Assembly (NCBI GenBank): GCA_963729115.1 | Contig: CAVSMR010000003.1 | Coordinates: forward strand, 1,116,001-1,180,000 | Length of the DNA stretch: 64,000 nucleotides | Origin: Actinophytocola sp963729115 | Lineage (GTDB): Bacteria > Actinomycetota > Actinomycetes > Mycobacteriales > Pseudonocardiaceae | Reading direction: 5' to 3' | Shown: in pieces, positions 42,950 to 52,953 of the stretch | How positions within the stretch are numbered: the first letter of the stretch is position 1 | Layout of the letters: the number at the start of each line of letters is the position of its first letter | The notes under the pieces: model-generated | What the model was told of the DNA's origin: nothing | The model's database searches: none | Seen by the model: only the letters and a program-made list of their open reading frames with translations | Position numbers and translations under genes: made by a program

Positions 42950-44274
42950 CCGAGCTCGACCTGGTGTTCCGGGCCCGCCGGATGATCACGCCCGAGGGCG
43001 AGCGGCCCGGTTGCGTCGGCATCAAGGACGGCTCGATCGTCGAGGTGGCCGACTCGCTGGACGCGCCGCACGTGGTCGAGCTGGCGGCCGACGAGGTGCT
43101 GCTGCCCGGTCTCGTCGACACCCACGTGCACGTCAACGACCCCGGCCGCAGCGACTGGGAGGACTTCCCGTCAGCGACCCGGGCGGCTGCGGCGGGCGGC
43201 GTGACCACGCTGATCGACATGCCGCTCAACAGCATCCCGCCGACCACCGACCTGGCCGCGCTCGCGCTCAAGCGGGCGACCGCGCGCGGCCGGGTGCACG
43301 TGGACGTCGGCTTCTGGGGCGGCGCGGTGCCGGGCAACCTGGGTGAGCTGGCCGCGCTGCACGAGGCCGGCGTGTTCGGCTTCAAGTGCTTCCTGCTCCA
43401 CTCCGGGGTCGACGAGTTCGGCCACCTGAGCCCGGCGGAGCTCGCCGACGCCCTGCACCTGCTGCACGGCATCGGCGCGCTGACGATCGTGCACGCCGAG
43501 GACCCGTCGGTGATCGAGCACGCGCCCGCGGCGGCCGGCCGCCGCTACGCCGACTTCCTCGCCTCCCGCCCGCGCGCGGCGGAGAGCGCCGCGATCGAGA
43601 CCGTGCTGCGCCTGGCCCGCGAGGCGGACGCCCGGGTGCACGTGCTGCACCTGTCCTCCGCCGACGCGCTGCCGATGGTCGCGGCCGCGCGGCGCGACGG
43701 GGTCCAGGTCACCGCGGAGACCTGCCCGCACTACCTCACGCTGCGCGCCGAGGACATCCCGGACGGGGCGACGCAGTTCAAGTGCTGCCCGCCGATCCGC
43801 GAGGGGGCGAACCAGGACCTGCTGTGGCAGGGGCTCGCCGACGGCACGATCGACTGCGTGGTGAGCGACCACTCGCCGTGCCCGGCGGCGCTGAAGCGCT
43901 TCGACACCGGGGACTTCGGCGCGGCGTGGGGCGGGATCGCCGGCCTGCAGCTGGGGTTGCCGGCGGTGTGGACGGCCGCGCGCGACCGCGGCGTCGCACT
44001 GTCCGACGTGGTCGGCTGGCTCGCGGCCGCGCCCGCGGACCTGGTGGGGTTGCGGCGCAAGGGCCGCCTCGCACCCGGGCACGACGCGGACGTCGTGGTG
44101 TTCGCACCGGATGCCCCGTTCCTCGTCGACGCCGCCGCGCTGCACCACCGCAACGCGGTGTCCGCGTACCACGGCCGCTCGCTGCGGGGCGTGGTCCGGT
44201 CGACGTGGCTGCGCGGGAAGCGGGTGGACGGGGCCGCGCCGCGCGGCCAGCTACTGGTGAGAGGGCGCACGTGA
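42946..44274 (+). CDS. allB: Allantoinase
   Basis: 442 residues. It opens the hydantoin ring of allantoin to allantoate. Amidohydrolase motifs: DTHVHVNDPGR (metal His pair), GFKCFLLHSG (the Lys carboxylated in this family), HAEDPSV, VLHLSSA, ETCPHYLTL and VSDHSPC with the catalytic Asp. This order and CPHYL separate allantoinase from dihydropyrimidinase. The start GTG 42946 overlaps the DUF6986 stop and the end overlaps alc (GTGA), so the three are translationally coupled. Confidence 0.94.
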   Translation: MTELDLVFRARRMITPEGERPGCVGIKDGSIVEVADSLDAPHVVELAADEVLLPGLVDTHVHVNDPGRSDWEDFPSATRAAAAGGVTTLIDMPLNSIPPTTDLAALALKRATARGRVHVDVGFWGGAVPGNLGELAALHEAGVFGFKCFLLHSGVDEFGHLSPAELADALHLLHGIGALTIVHAEDPSVIEHAPAAAGRRYADFLASRPRAAESAAIETVLRLAREADARVHVLHLSSADALPMVAAARRDGVQVTAETCPHYLTLRAEDIPDGATQFKCCPPIREGANQDLLWQGLADGTIDCVVSDHSPCPAALKRFDTGDFGAAWGGIAGLQLGLPAVWTAARDRGVALSDVVGWLAAAPADLVGLRRKGRLAPGHDADVVVFAPDAPFLVDAAALHHRNAVSAYHGRSLRGVVRSTWLRGKRVDGAAPRGQLLVRGRT

Positions 44275-45386
44275 CGGACTGGACGAGGCTGCCGGACCTG
44301 GCTGGACGCCGGGTGGGCGGCGGCGTGGTGTGGGCGAACGACGAGCTGTTCGCCGAGCGGGAGAACCTGATCCGGCCGGGGGAGCCGGTGTTCCAGCCGT
44401 CGACCTTCGGCCACAAGGGACAGGTCTACGACGGCTGGGAGACCCGGCGGCGGCGCGAAGACGGCGTGGACCAGGCCGTGGTGCGGCTCGGCCTGCCCGG
44501 CGTCGTGCGCGGGGTCGTGGTGGACACGGCGTTCTTCACCGGCAACTACCCGCCGTTCGCCTCGGTGCAGGGGTGCGCGGTCGAGGGCTACCCGTCGCCG
44601 GCCGAGCTCGCGGACGCCGACTGGGTGGAGCTGGTGGCGCGCGCACCGCTCGCCGGGGACTCGAAGAACCCGTTCCCCGTGGACGATCCGCGGCGGTTCA
44701 CCCACGTGCGGCTCACCATCCACCCGGACGGCGGCGTGGCGCGGCTGCGGGTGCACGGCGAGCCGGTGGCGGACCCGCGGTTCGTGGACCTGACGTCGCT
44801 GGACCTCGCCGCCCTCGAGAACGGCGCGGCGATCTCCGGCTGCAGCAACATGTTCTACTCGTCGCCCGCGAACCTCATCGCGCCCGGTTTCGCCGCGGTG
44901 ATGGGGGAGGGCTGGGAGACCGCGCGCCGGCGCGACGACGGCAACGACTGGGTGTCGGTGCGCCTCGCGGGCCCGGGCGTCGTGCGCCTGGCGGAGCTGG
45001 ACACGAGCCACTTCAAGGGCAACGCCCCGGGCTGGGCCGCGCTGTCCGGCTGCCCCGTCGGCAGCGGTGGCGGCAGCGGTACCGACGGCTGGGCGCCGCT
45101 GCTGGACCGGGTCCGCCTGCAGCCCGACACCCGCCACCGCTTCGTGCTGCCCGGCGATCGCGAGGTCGGCGAGGTGCGCCTGGACGTCTACCCGGACGGC
45201 GGCATGGCCCGGCTGCGCCTGCACGGCGCGCTCACCGAGGCGGGCCGCTCGGCGTTCGTGCTGCGCTGGTTCAACCTGCTGCCCGAGAGCCAGGCGGCCG
45301 CGGTGCTGGCGGCCGCGGGGGTGCCCGACGCGGCGGCGACCGCGCGAGCCCGCCCGGCCACCTCCCCACCACCCCTCGGCGCCTAA
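44271..45386 (+). CDS. alc: Allantoicase
   Basis: 371 residues. It hydrolyses allantoate to ureidoglycolate and urea. Two tandem allantoicase beta-sandwich repeats are visible: first LPDLAGRRVGGGVVWANDEL with FGHKGQVYDGWETRRRRE and DTAFFTGNYPPF; second SGCSNMFYSSPANLIAPG with GWETARRRDDGNDWVSV and DTSHFKGNAP. Both end with the YPDGGMARLRLHG-type strand. GTG 44271 overlaps the allB stop. No ureidoglycolate lyase gene is visible in the window, so how ureidoglycolate becomes glyoxylate is open. Confidence 0.94.
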   Translation: MTDWTRLPDLAGRRVGGGVVWANDELFAERENLIRPGEPVFQPSTFGHKGQVYDGWETRRRREDGVDQAVVRLGLPGVVRGVVVDTAFFTGNYPPFASVQGCAVEGYPSPAELADADWVELVARAPLAGDSKNPFPVDDPRRFTHVRLTIHPDGGVARLRVHGEPVADPRFVDLTSLDLAALENGAAISGCSNMFYSSPANLIAPGFAAVMGEGWETARRRDDGNDWVSVRLAGPGVVRLAELDTSHFKGNAPGWAALSGCPVGSGGGSGTDGWAPLLDRVRLQPDTRHRFVLPGDREVGEVRLDVYPDGGMARLRLHGALTEAGRSAFVLRWFNLLPESQAAAVLAAAGVPDAAATARARPATSPPPLGA

Positions 45387-45401
45387 CCGGTCGCCCCTAC
45401 C

Positions 45402-45440
45402 CCGCGAGTCCCCCGTTCCCGACCGCGAGTCCCCCGTTCC
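45402..45440. repeat. Intergenic repeat, two copies of CCGCGAGTCCCCCGTTCC
   Basis: Copies at 45402-45419 and 45423-45440, identical over 18 bases with a 21-base period. A related pair (CGCGAGTCCCCGGTTC) lies at 52829-52866. Both loci are short intergenic gaps just after a stop codon. Confidence 0.75.
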
Positions 45441-45502
45441 GGCCGCGTGGCCGGCGCGGCGTCGATCTGTGGGCGAGGCGTGGGTCGATTAGCGTCGGGC
45501 CC

Positions 45503-46990
45503 GTGATCAGACGCATTCGCCGGTGGTACTACCGCGTGGGCCGGGTCGACGCCACGCTCGTGCGCCGCGCCGGTGCGCTGCCGCCGAGCCCGCTCGACAC
45601 GTTCTTCCGGCGGCTGGGGCGGGTGGCCGACCACAGCAAGCTCTGGATCGGCATCGCCGCGCTGCTCGCCCTGCGCAAGGGCGCCACCCGCCGCGCCGGG
45701 CTGCGCGGGCTCGCCGCGATCGCCGGCGCCAGCTTCTCCGCGAGCTTCGTCGGCAAGCGGCTGTTCCCTCGCCGGCGGCCGGCCGCGGAGCTGTTGCCGG
45801 TGCACCGGCGGATGACCCGGCGGCCCACGTCCTCGTCGTTCCCGTCCGGCCACTCCGCGTCCGCGTTCGCGTTCGCCACCGCGGTGACCATGGAGCACAA
45901 GGCCGCCGGCGCGGTCGTGTTCCCGCTCGCGGCCGCCGTCGGGTACTCCCGCGTGCACACCGGCGTGCACTGGCCGAGCGACGTGGTCGCGGGCACGGCC
46001 ATGGGCGTTGGCGCCGCGTACGCGACCCGGCACTGGTGGCCGCACGGCGCGGGACTGCCCGAGCAGCGCGAGCCGGCGGTCGACGCGCCGGAGTTAGCCG
46101 AGGGCGAGGGACTCGCCGTGGTGGTGAACCCGAACTCCGGCTCGGACTCGGTCGATCCCACCGACGAGATCATCGCGATGTGGCCCAAGGCCCACGTCAT
46201 CCGCATCGAGCCCGGCGTCGACGTGGTCGCCGTACTGGAGGAGCGGCTCGGCGACTACCGCGCGGTCGGCGCCGCGGGCGGCGACGGCACCGTGACCTGC
46301 GTGGCCGACGTCGCCGTCCGGCACGGCCTGCCGCTGGTCGTCGTCCCCGCCGGCACCCTCGACCACTTCGCCCGCGACCTCGGCGTCGACGGCCTCGTGG
46401 ACACCAGCGACGCCACCCAGGTCGGCTCGGCGATCCGGGCCGACGTCGCGGAGGTACGCGTCGAGAACGGCGCGGGCGAGGCCGAGACCGTGCGGTTCAT
46501 CAACACCGCGAGCCTCGGCGGCTACCCGGAGATGGTGCGGCTGCGGGAGAAGCTCGAGGGGAACCGGCCCAAGTGGCTCGCCGCCGCGCTCGCCATGATC
46601 CGCGTGCTGCGCCGTGCCCAGCCGGTGCCGATCGTGCTCGACGGCCGCCGCGAGCTCGTCTGGATGCTGTTCGTCGGCAACGGCGCCTACGAGCCGAAGG
46701 GGTTCGGCGCCGCCCGCCGCCCCACGCTGGCGTCCGGGCTGCTCGACGTCCGCTACCTGCGGGCCGACCTGCCGTACTCGCGCGCCCGCTTCCTCGCCGC
46801 CGCGCTCACCGGCACGCTGCAGACCTCCCACGTCTACCGGCACTCCGAGGTGGCGTCGGTCGACATCCGGATCCGCGACGGCGCCCGCCGCATCGCCACC
46901 GACGGCGAGGTCGGCCCGCCCGGCCGCCGGTTCACGTTCCGCAGCCTGCCCGGCGCGCTCGCCGTCTACCGCGTCGTCCCGCCCGGCTGA
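45503..46990 (+). CDS. PAP2 phosphatase fused to diacylglycerol/sphingosine kinase-like domain
   Basis: 495 residues. The N-terminal half (to about 195) is a membrane PAP2 lipid phosphatase with the three motifs KRLFPRRRP, SSFPSGHSASA and SRVHTGVHWPSDV. The C-terminal half (from about 205) is a YegS/DAGK-type lipid kinase with VVNPNSGSD, AAGGDGTVTCVAD and VPAGTLDHFARDL, then the beta-sandwich domain ending in VYRVVPPG. One domain removes and the other adds lipid phosphate. TAGCGT (45490-45495) 13 bases before GTG 45503 suggests a leaderless start. Confidence 0.9.
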   Translation: MIRRIRRWYYRVGRVDATLVRRAGALPPSPLDTFFRRLGRVADHSKLWIGIAALLALRKGATRRAGLRGLAAIAGASFSASFVGKRLFPRRRPAAELLPVHRRMTRRPTSSSFPSGHSASAFAFATAVTMEHKAAGAVVFPLAAAVGYSRVHTGVHWPSDVVAGTAMGVGAAYATRHWWPHGAGLPEQREPAVDAPELAEGEGLAVVVNPNSGSDSVDPTDEIIAMWPKAHVIRIEPGVDVVAVLEERLGDYRAVGAAGGDGTVTCVADVAVRHGLPLVVVPAGTLDHFARDLGVDGLVDTSDATQVGSAIRADVAEVRVENGAGEAETVRFINTASLGGYPEMVRLREKLEGNRPKWLAAALAMIRVLRRAQPVPIVLDGRRELVWMLFVGNGAYEPKGFGAARRPTLASGLLDVRYLRADLPYSRARFLAAALTGTLQTSHVYRHSEVASVDIRIRDGARRIATDGEVGPPGRRFTFRSLPGALAVYRVVPPG

Positions 46991-47010
46991 GCCGCGAACC
47001 AGGACGGCCC

Positions 47011-47058
47011 GAAACGTGCTCGTAACACGAGGGCGCGCACAGTTCACGGTGGTGAAAC
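47011..47058. promoter_or_regulatory. GlnR-type boxes upstream of amtB
   Basis: GAAAC (47011-47015), 6 bases, GTAAC (47022-47026), then 16 bases, TTCAC (47043-47047), 6 bases, GAAAC (47054-47058). The 5-6-5 spacing and half-site sequences match the actinobacterial GlnR consensus gTnAC-n6-GaAAC. The position, 72-120 bases before amtB, suits nitrogen-limitation activation. Confidence 0.65.
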
Positions 47059-47130
47059 GTGCGGCGCGATCCTGCGAAACAGCTCTTCTCGATGCTCTCG
47101 GCAAGGTTGCAGGCGAGAGAAGGAGTGAGC

Positions 47131-48459
<1,329 letters not shown>

Positions 48460-48463
48460 CACC

Positions 48464-48802
48464 ATGAAGCTGGTGACGGCGATCATCAAGCCGTTCACGC
48501 TCGACGACGTGAAGGCGGCGCTGGAGCAGGTCGGCGTGCTCGGCATGACGGTCAGCGAGGTCCAGGGCTACGGCCGGCAGAAGGGCCACACCGAGGTCTA
48601 CCGCGGTGCGGAGTACTCGGTCGACTTCGTGCCGAAGGTGCGGGTCGAGGTCCTGGTCGACGACACGCTCGGGGACAAGGTCGTGGAAGCCGTGGTCGAG
48701 GCCGCCCGCACGGGCAAGATCGGCGACGGCAAGGTGTGGGTGACGCCGGTGGACACCGTGGTGAGGGTGCGCACCGGGGAGCGCGGCACCGACGCGCTCT
48801 GA
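48464..48802 (+). CDS. glnB: PII nitrogen regulatory protein (GlnB/GlnK)
   Basis: 112 residues. Trimeric 2-oxoglutarate/ATP/ADP sensor. The start MKLVTAIIKPFTLDDVKAAL and T-loop GYGRQKGHTEVYRGAEYSVD carry Tyr51, the residue adenylylated by GlnD in actinobacteria; GKIGDGKVWV is the second signature. The gene follows amtB by 4 bases, which supports the GlnK role of gating AmtB, and overlaps glnD by one base (TGATG). Confidence 0.97.
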   Translation: MKLVTAIIKPFTLDDVKAALEQVGVLGMTVSEVQGYGRQKGHTEVYRGAEYSVDFVPKVRVEVLVDDTLGDKVVEAVVEAARTGKIGDGKVWVTPVDTVVRVRTGERGTDAL

Positions 48803-51216
48803 TGACGGTTCAGGGGGAAGGGGCGGCCGGCCGCGACGTGCCTGCCGCCCCGACCGCCGCCGACCTCGTGCTCGCTCGCGACCGCCTGCTCGGCGGCGCC
48901 GGATCCGGTGACGGGCGCGCGCACCAGATGGGGCGGCTCGCGCCCGAGGTGTTGCGGGAGGCGCTCACCGACCTGCACGAGTTCTGGCTGACCGTGCACG
49001 CGGCGCAGGCCGGCATCTCGGCGCACCAGGAGGGGGTGGCGCTGGTCGCGGTCGGCGGGCTCGGCCGCCGCGAGCTGGTGCCCTACTCCGACCTCGACCT
49101 CGTTCTCGTCCACGATGGACAGAAGGGGATCGACAAGGTCGCCGAGCAGATCTGGTACCCGCTGTGGAACTCCGGCGTGGGCCTCGACCACTCGGTGCGC
49201 ACCGTCGGCGAGGCGCTCGACGTCGCCGCGAAGGACCTGCGCACCGCGCTCGGCCTGCTCGACGCCCGGCACGTGGCCGGCGACGAGACGCTCACCAAGC
49301 AGCTGGCCGACCAGGCGCGCGACGCGTGGCGCACCGGCGTGCGCCGGCGGTTCGACGAGCTGATCACGTCCGCGCGCACCCGGTGGGACCGCAGCGGCGA
49401 GGTCGCGCACTGGGTCGAGCCGGACCTCAAGCACGGCCGCGGCGGGCTGCGTGACCTCGCGATGCTCGACGCGCTCGCGCTGGCCCAGCTCGTGGACCGG
49501 CCGGCGGGCGAGGTGGCGGCCGCCCGCAAGCTGCTCCTCGACGCGCGCACCGAGCTGCGCCGCATCGCCCGGCGGCCGCGCGACGTGCTGATGCCCCAGG
49601 ACGGCGACGAGATCGCCGCCGTGCTCGGCATCGGTGACCGGTTCACGCTCGCGCGGGCGCTGTCCGGCGCCGGCCGCGCGGTGGCCTACGCGCTCGACGT
49701 GGCGCTGCGCTCCGGCCGGTCCAGCCCCCGCAAGGTGCTCGGCGTGCTGCGCCGCCAGCCCGTCCGCCGGCCGCTCGCCGAAGGCGTGGTGCTGAACGGC
49801 GACGAGGTGACCCTCGCCCGCGACGTGGACCCGGCCCGCGACCCGGGCCTGCTGCTGCGGGTGGCCGCCGCGGCCGCGCGCACCGGCCGGGCCATCGCGC
49901 CGGGCGCGCTGACCCGGCTCGGCGAGTCCGCCCCGGAGCCGCGCGCGCCGTGGCCGGCGGACGTGCGCCAGGAGCTGGTGTCGCTGCTCGGAGCCGGTGA
50001 GGGCCTGATCGACGTGGTCGAGTCGCTCGACCGCACCGGGCTGTGGGCGCGGCTGTTCCCGGAGTGGGGCGCGGTGCGCGACCTGCCGCCGCGCGACGCC
50101 GCGCACGTGTGGACCGTGGACCGGCACCTCGTGGCCGCGACCGCGAACGCCGCCCGGCTCGTCACCAGCGTGGCCCGGCCGGACCTGCTGCTGATCGGGA
50201 CCGTGCTGCACGACATCGGCAAGGGCCGCGGCGCGGCCTACTCGACCGACCACTCGGTCGTCGGTGCCGCGCTCGCCACCCAGGTCGGCGAGCGGCTGGG
50301 CCTGCCGGGCAAGGACGTGGCCACGCTGTCCGCGATGGTGCGCCACCACCTGCTGCTCCCGCACACGGCGACCCGCCGCAACATCGCCGACGAGGCAACC
50401 GTGCGCCGCGTCGTCGACACGCTCGGCGGCGACCCGGCGCTGCTCGAGCTGCTGCACGCGCTGGCCGAGGCGGACTCGCTCGCGACCGGACCGGGCGTGT
50501 GGACGGAGTGGAAGGCCACGCTCGTCGCCGACCTGGTGGCCCGGTGCCGGCAGGCGATGGCCGGCGGGCGGCCGGCGGGACCCGAACCGCTCGACGACGC
50601 GCAGCGCGCGCTGGCCGAATCCGTTGCGGCGTCGGGAAAGCCGGACATCATGGTGGCCGCCGGCCCGGTCGCCACGATCACCGTGGTGGCGCCGGACCAC
50701 CCCGGCCTGCTGTCCCGCGCGGCCGGGGTGCTCGCGCTGCACTCGCTGAAGGTGCACGCCGCGGAGCTGCGCGCGCACGCGGGCGTCGCGGTCGACACGT
50801 TCGCCGTGTCGCCGCGGTTCGGCTCGCTGCCCGACACGGCGCTGCTGCGGGAGCAGTTCGCCCGCGCGCTGTCGGGTTCGCTGCCGCTCGCGGACAAGCT
50901 GGCGGCCAAGGAGCGGGACTACGCCGACGAGCCGGACGATCCGCCGCGGCCGCGGGTGCTCTGGTTCGACGACGAGGCGGACGGGGGCGCGGCGTCGCGG
51001 GACGTGGTGCTGGAGCTGCGGACGGCGGACCGGCTGGGCCTGCTGCACGACGTGGCGGCGGCGCTGGAGCAGCACGGCGTGGACGTGCGGTGGGCGCGGG
51101 CGATGCAGGTGGGCGGGACCGCGATCGCGTCGTTCAGCCTGGCCTCGGACGCGCCGGGCTACGACGGGCCACAGTGGCGGCGGGAGATCGAGCGGGCCGT
51201 GCTGGCCGTCTGCTGA
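48802..51216 (+). CDS. glnD: [Protein-PII] nucleotidyltransferase GlnD
   Basis: 804 residues. Nucleotidyltransferase domain with GGLGRRELVPYSDLDLVLV (metal Asp97 and Asp99), HD hydrolase domain with LHDIGKGRG (H470-D471), and two C-terminal ACT domains (VVAPDHPGLLSRAAGV and LRTADRLGLLHDVAAAL) that sense glutamine. In actinobacteria it adenylylates rather than uridylylates PII. ATG 48802 overlaps the glnB stop. Order amtB-glnB-glnD as in M. tuberculosis. Confidence 0.96.
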   Translation: MTVQGEGAAGRDVPAAPTAADLVLARDRLLGGAGSGDGRAHQMGRLAPEVLREALTDLHEFWLTVHAAQAGISAHQEGVALVAVGGLGRRELVPYSDLDLVLVHDGQKGIDKVAEQIWYPLWNSGVGLDHSVRTVGEALDVAAKDLRTALGLLDARHVAGDETLTKQLADQARDAWRTGVRRRFDELITSARTRWDRSGEVAHWVEPDLKHGRGGLRDLAMLDALALAQLVDRPAGEVAAARKLLLDARTELRRIARRPRDVLMPQDGDEIAAVLGIGDRFTLARALSGAGRAVAYALDVALRSGRSSPRKVLGVLRRQPVRRPLAEGVVLNGDEVTLARDVDPARDPGLLLRVAAAAARTGRAIAPGALTRLGESAPEPRAPWPADVRQELVSLLGAGEGLIDVVESLDRTGLWARLFPEWGAVRDLPPRDAAHVWTVDRHLVAATANAARLVTSVARPDLLLIGTVLHDIGKGRGAAYSTDHSVVGAALATQVGERLGLPGKDVATLSAMVRHHLLLPHTATRRNIADEATVRRVVDTLGGDPALLELLHALAEADSLATGPGVWTEWKATLVADLVARCRQAMAGGRPAGPEPLDDAQRALAESVAASGKPDIMVAAGPVATITVVAPDHPGLLSRAAGVLALHSLKVHAAELRAHAGVAVDTFAVSPRFGSLPDTALLREQFARALSGSLPLADKLAAKERDYADEPDDPPRPRVLWFDDEADGGAASRDVVLELRTADRLGLLHDVAAALEQHGVDVRWARAMQVGGTAIASFSLASDAPGYDGPQWRREIERAVLAVC

Positions 51217-51250
51217 GAGGCGGCCCGGGCGCTCGACTACCCTCGACTAC

Positions 51251-52816
51251 GTGTTCGACACTCTCTCCGATCGGCTCACCTCGGTCCTGCAGAACCTGCG
51301 CGGCCGGGGCCGGCTGTCCGACGCCGACATCGACGCGACCGCGCGCGAGATCCGGATCGCGCTGCTCGAGGCGGATGTCGCGCTGCCCGTGGTGCGCACG
51401 TTCATCGCGAACATCAAGGAACGGGCGAAGGGCGCGGAGGTCTCCGGGGCGCTGAACCCGGCGCAACAGGTCGTCAAGATCGTCAACGAGGAGCTCGTCG
51501 CGATCCTCGGCGGCGAGACCCGGCGCATCAGCCTCGCGAAGACGCCGCCGACCGTGATCATGCTCGCCGGCCTGCAGGGTTCCGGCAAGACGACGCTGGC
51601 CGGCAAGCTCGCGAAGCACCTGCTCGGCCAGGGCCACACGCCGATGCTCGTGGCCGCCGACCTGCAGCGCCCGAACGCGGTGACGCAGCTGCAGGTGGTC
51701 GGCGAGCGGGCGGGCGTGCCGACGTTCGCGCCCGAACCCGGCAACGGCGTGGGCGACCCCGTGGACGTCGCGCGCCGCTCGATCGACGAGGCGAAGCGGC
51801 TCCAGCACGACGTCGTCATCGTCGACACCGCCGGCCGGCTGGGTGTCGACGAGGTTCTGATGAAGCAGGCGGCGGACATCCGCGACGCCGTGCGGCCGGA
51901 CGAGACCCTGTTCGTGGTCGACGCGATGATCGGCCAGGACGCGGTGACCACGGCGGAGGCGTTCCGCGACGGCGTGGGTTTCACCGGCGTGGTCCTGACC
52001 AAGCTCGACGGCGACGCCCGCGGTGGTGCCGCGCTGTCGGTGCGCGAGGTCACCGGCCAGCCGATCATGTTCGCCTCGAACGGCGAGAAGCTCGAGGACT
52101 TCGACACGTTCCATCCCGACCGGATGGCGTCGCGGATCCTCGGCATGGGCGACGTGCTCACGCTGATCGAGCAGGCCGAGCAGGCGTTCGACCAGGACCA
52201 GGCCGAGCAGGCGGCGGCCAAGATCGGCAGCGGCGAGCTGACGCTGGAGGACTTCCTCGAGCAGATGCTGGCGGTCCGCAAGATGGGCCCGATCGCGAAC
52301 CTGCTGGGCATGCTGCCCGGCGCGGGCCAGATGAAGGACCAGCTGGCCCAGGTGGACGACAAGCACCTCGACCGGCTGCAAGCCATCATCCGCGGCATGA
52401 CCCCGGCGGAGCGCACCAACCCGAAGATCATCAACGCCTCCCGGCGCCAGCGCATCGCCCGCGGTTCCGGCGTTGCCGTCCGCGAGGTCAACGAGCTGGT
52501 GAACCGGTTCTACGAGGCCCGGAAGATGATGCAGCAGATGGCCGGCCGGTTCGGCCTGCCCGGTGCGGGGCGCGGGAGCAAGAACCGGAAGGGCAAGAAG
52601 GGGAAGAAGGGCAAGGGCCGGGGCCCGACCCCGCCGCGGATGCGCGGCATGCCGGGTGGCCTGCCGGGCATGATGCCGGGCGGCATGCCGGACCTGTCCA
52701 AGATGCCCCCGGGCCTGAACGAGCTGCCCCCAGGCCTGGCAGGCCTGGACCAGCTACCCCCCGGCTTCGACCCAAAGAAGTTCAAGCTCCCCAAGGATTC
52801 CCCCGAAGACAACTAA
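51251..52816 (+). CDS. ffh: Signal recognition particle protein Ffh
   Basis: 521 residues. It binds 4.5S RNA and nascent signal sequences. N domain, then G domain with GLQGSGKT (107-114), DTAGRLGVDE and TKLDGDARGG, then the Met-rich M domain (GPIANLLGMLPGAGQMKDQ, TNPKIINASRRQRIARGSG). The C-terminal tail after residue 430 is Lys-rich then Met/Pro/Gly-rich (MRGMPGGLPGMMPGGMPD), longer than in E. coli. TACCCT (51238-51243) lies 13 bases before GTG 51251, a leaderless pattern. Confidence 0.97.
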   Translation: MFDTLSDRLTSVLQNLRGRGRLSDADIDATAREIRIALLEADVALPVVRTFIANIKERAKGAEVSGALNPAQQVVKIVNEELVAILGGETRRISLAKTPPTVIMLAGLQGSGKTTLAGKLAKHLLGQGHTPMLVAADLQRPNAVTQLQVVGERAGVPTFAPEPGNGVGDPVDVARRSIDEAKRLQHDVVIVDTAGRLGVDEVLMKQAADIRDAVRPDETLFVVDAMIGQDAVTTAEAFRDGVGFTGVVLTKLDGDARGGAALSVREVTGQPIMFASNGEKLEDFDTFHPDRMASRILGMGDVLTLIEQAEQAFDQDQAEQAAAKIGSGELTLEDFLEQMLAVRKMGPIANLLGMLPGAGQMKDQLAQVDDKHLDRLQAIIRGMTPAERTNPKIINASRRQRIARGSGVAVREVNELVNRFYEARKMMQQMAGRFGLPGAGRGSKNRKGKKGKKGKGRGPTPPRMRGMPGGLPGMMPGGMPDLSKMPPGLNELPPGLAGLDQLPPGFDPKKFKLPKDSPEDN

Positions 52817-52828
52817 CCCCGCCCCAAC

Positions 52829-52866
52829 CGCGAGTCCCCGGTTCTGGTCGCGCGAGTCCCCGGTTC
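52829..52866. repeat. Intergenic repeat, two copies of CGCGAGTCCCCGGTTC
   Basis: Copies at 52829-52844 and 52851-52866, period 22. They are related to the pair at 45402-45440 (one central base differs). The block starts 12 bases after the ffh stop. Confidence 0.72.
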
Positions 52867-52886
52867 GTCGGCCACCCGCCCCACCC

Positions 52887-52907
52887 GATTGAATGGACCG
52901 TTCAATC
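52887..52907. promoter_or_regulatory. TetR-type operator upstream of the amidohydrolase
   Basis: A 21-base inverted repeat GATTGAAtGG-a-CCgTTCAATC with one mismatched pair (lower-case t/g). It is just upstream of the predicted promoter (-10 CAGAAT at 52940-52945). The TTGAAyGG form is common for TetR repressors; no regulator gene adjoins it. Confidence 0.6.
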
Positions 52908-52953
52908 GCTCCCCACCTGATCGCCATCCCCGGGTGAGGCAGAATCGGGCGCC

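Noticed and set aside
45402..45440. Repeat pair as a CRISPR or IS terminal repeat
   Set aside because: Only two copies with a 3-base gap, not inverted, with no transposase or cas gene near.
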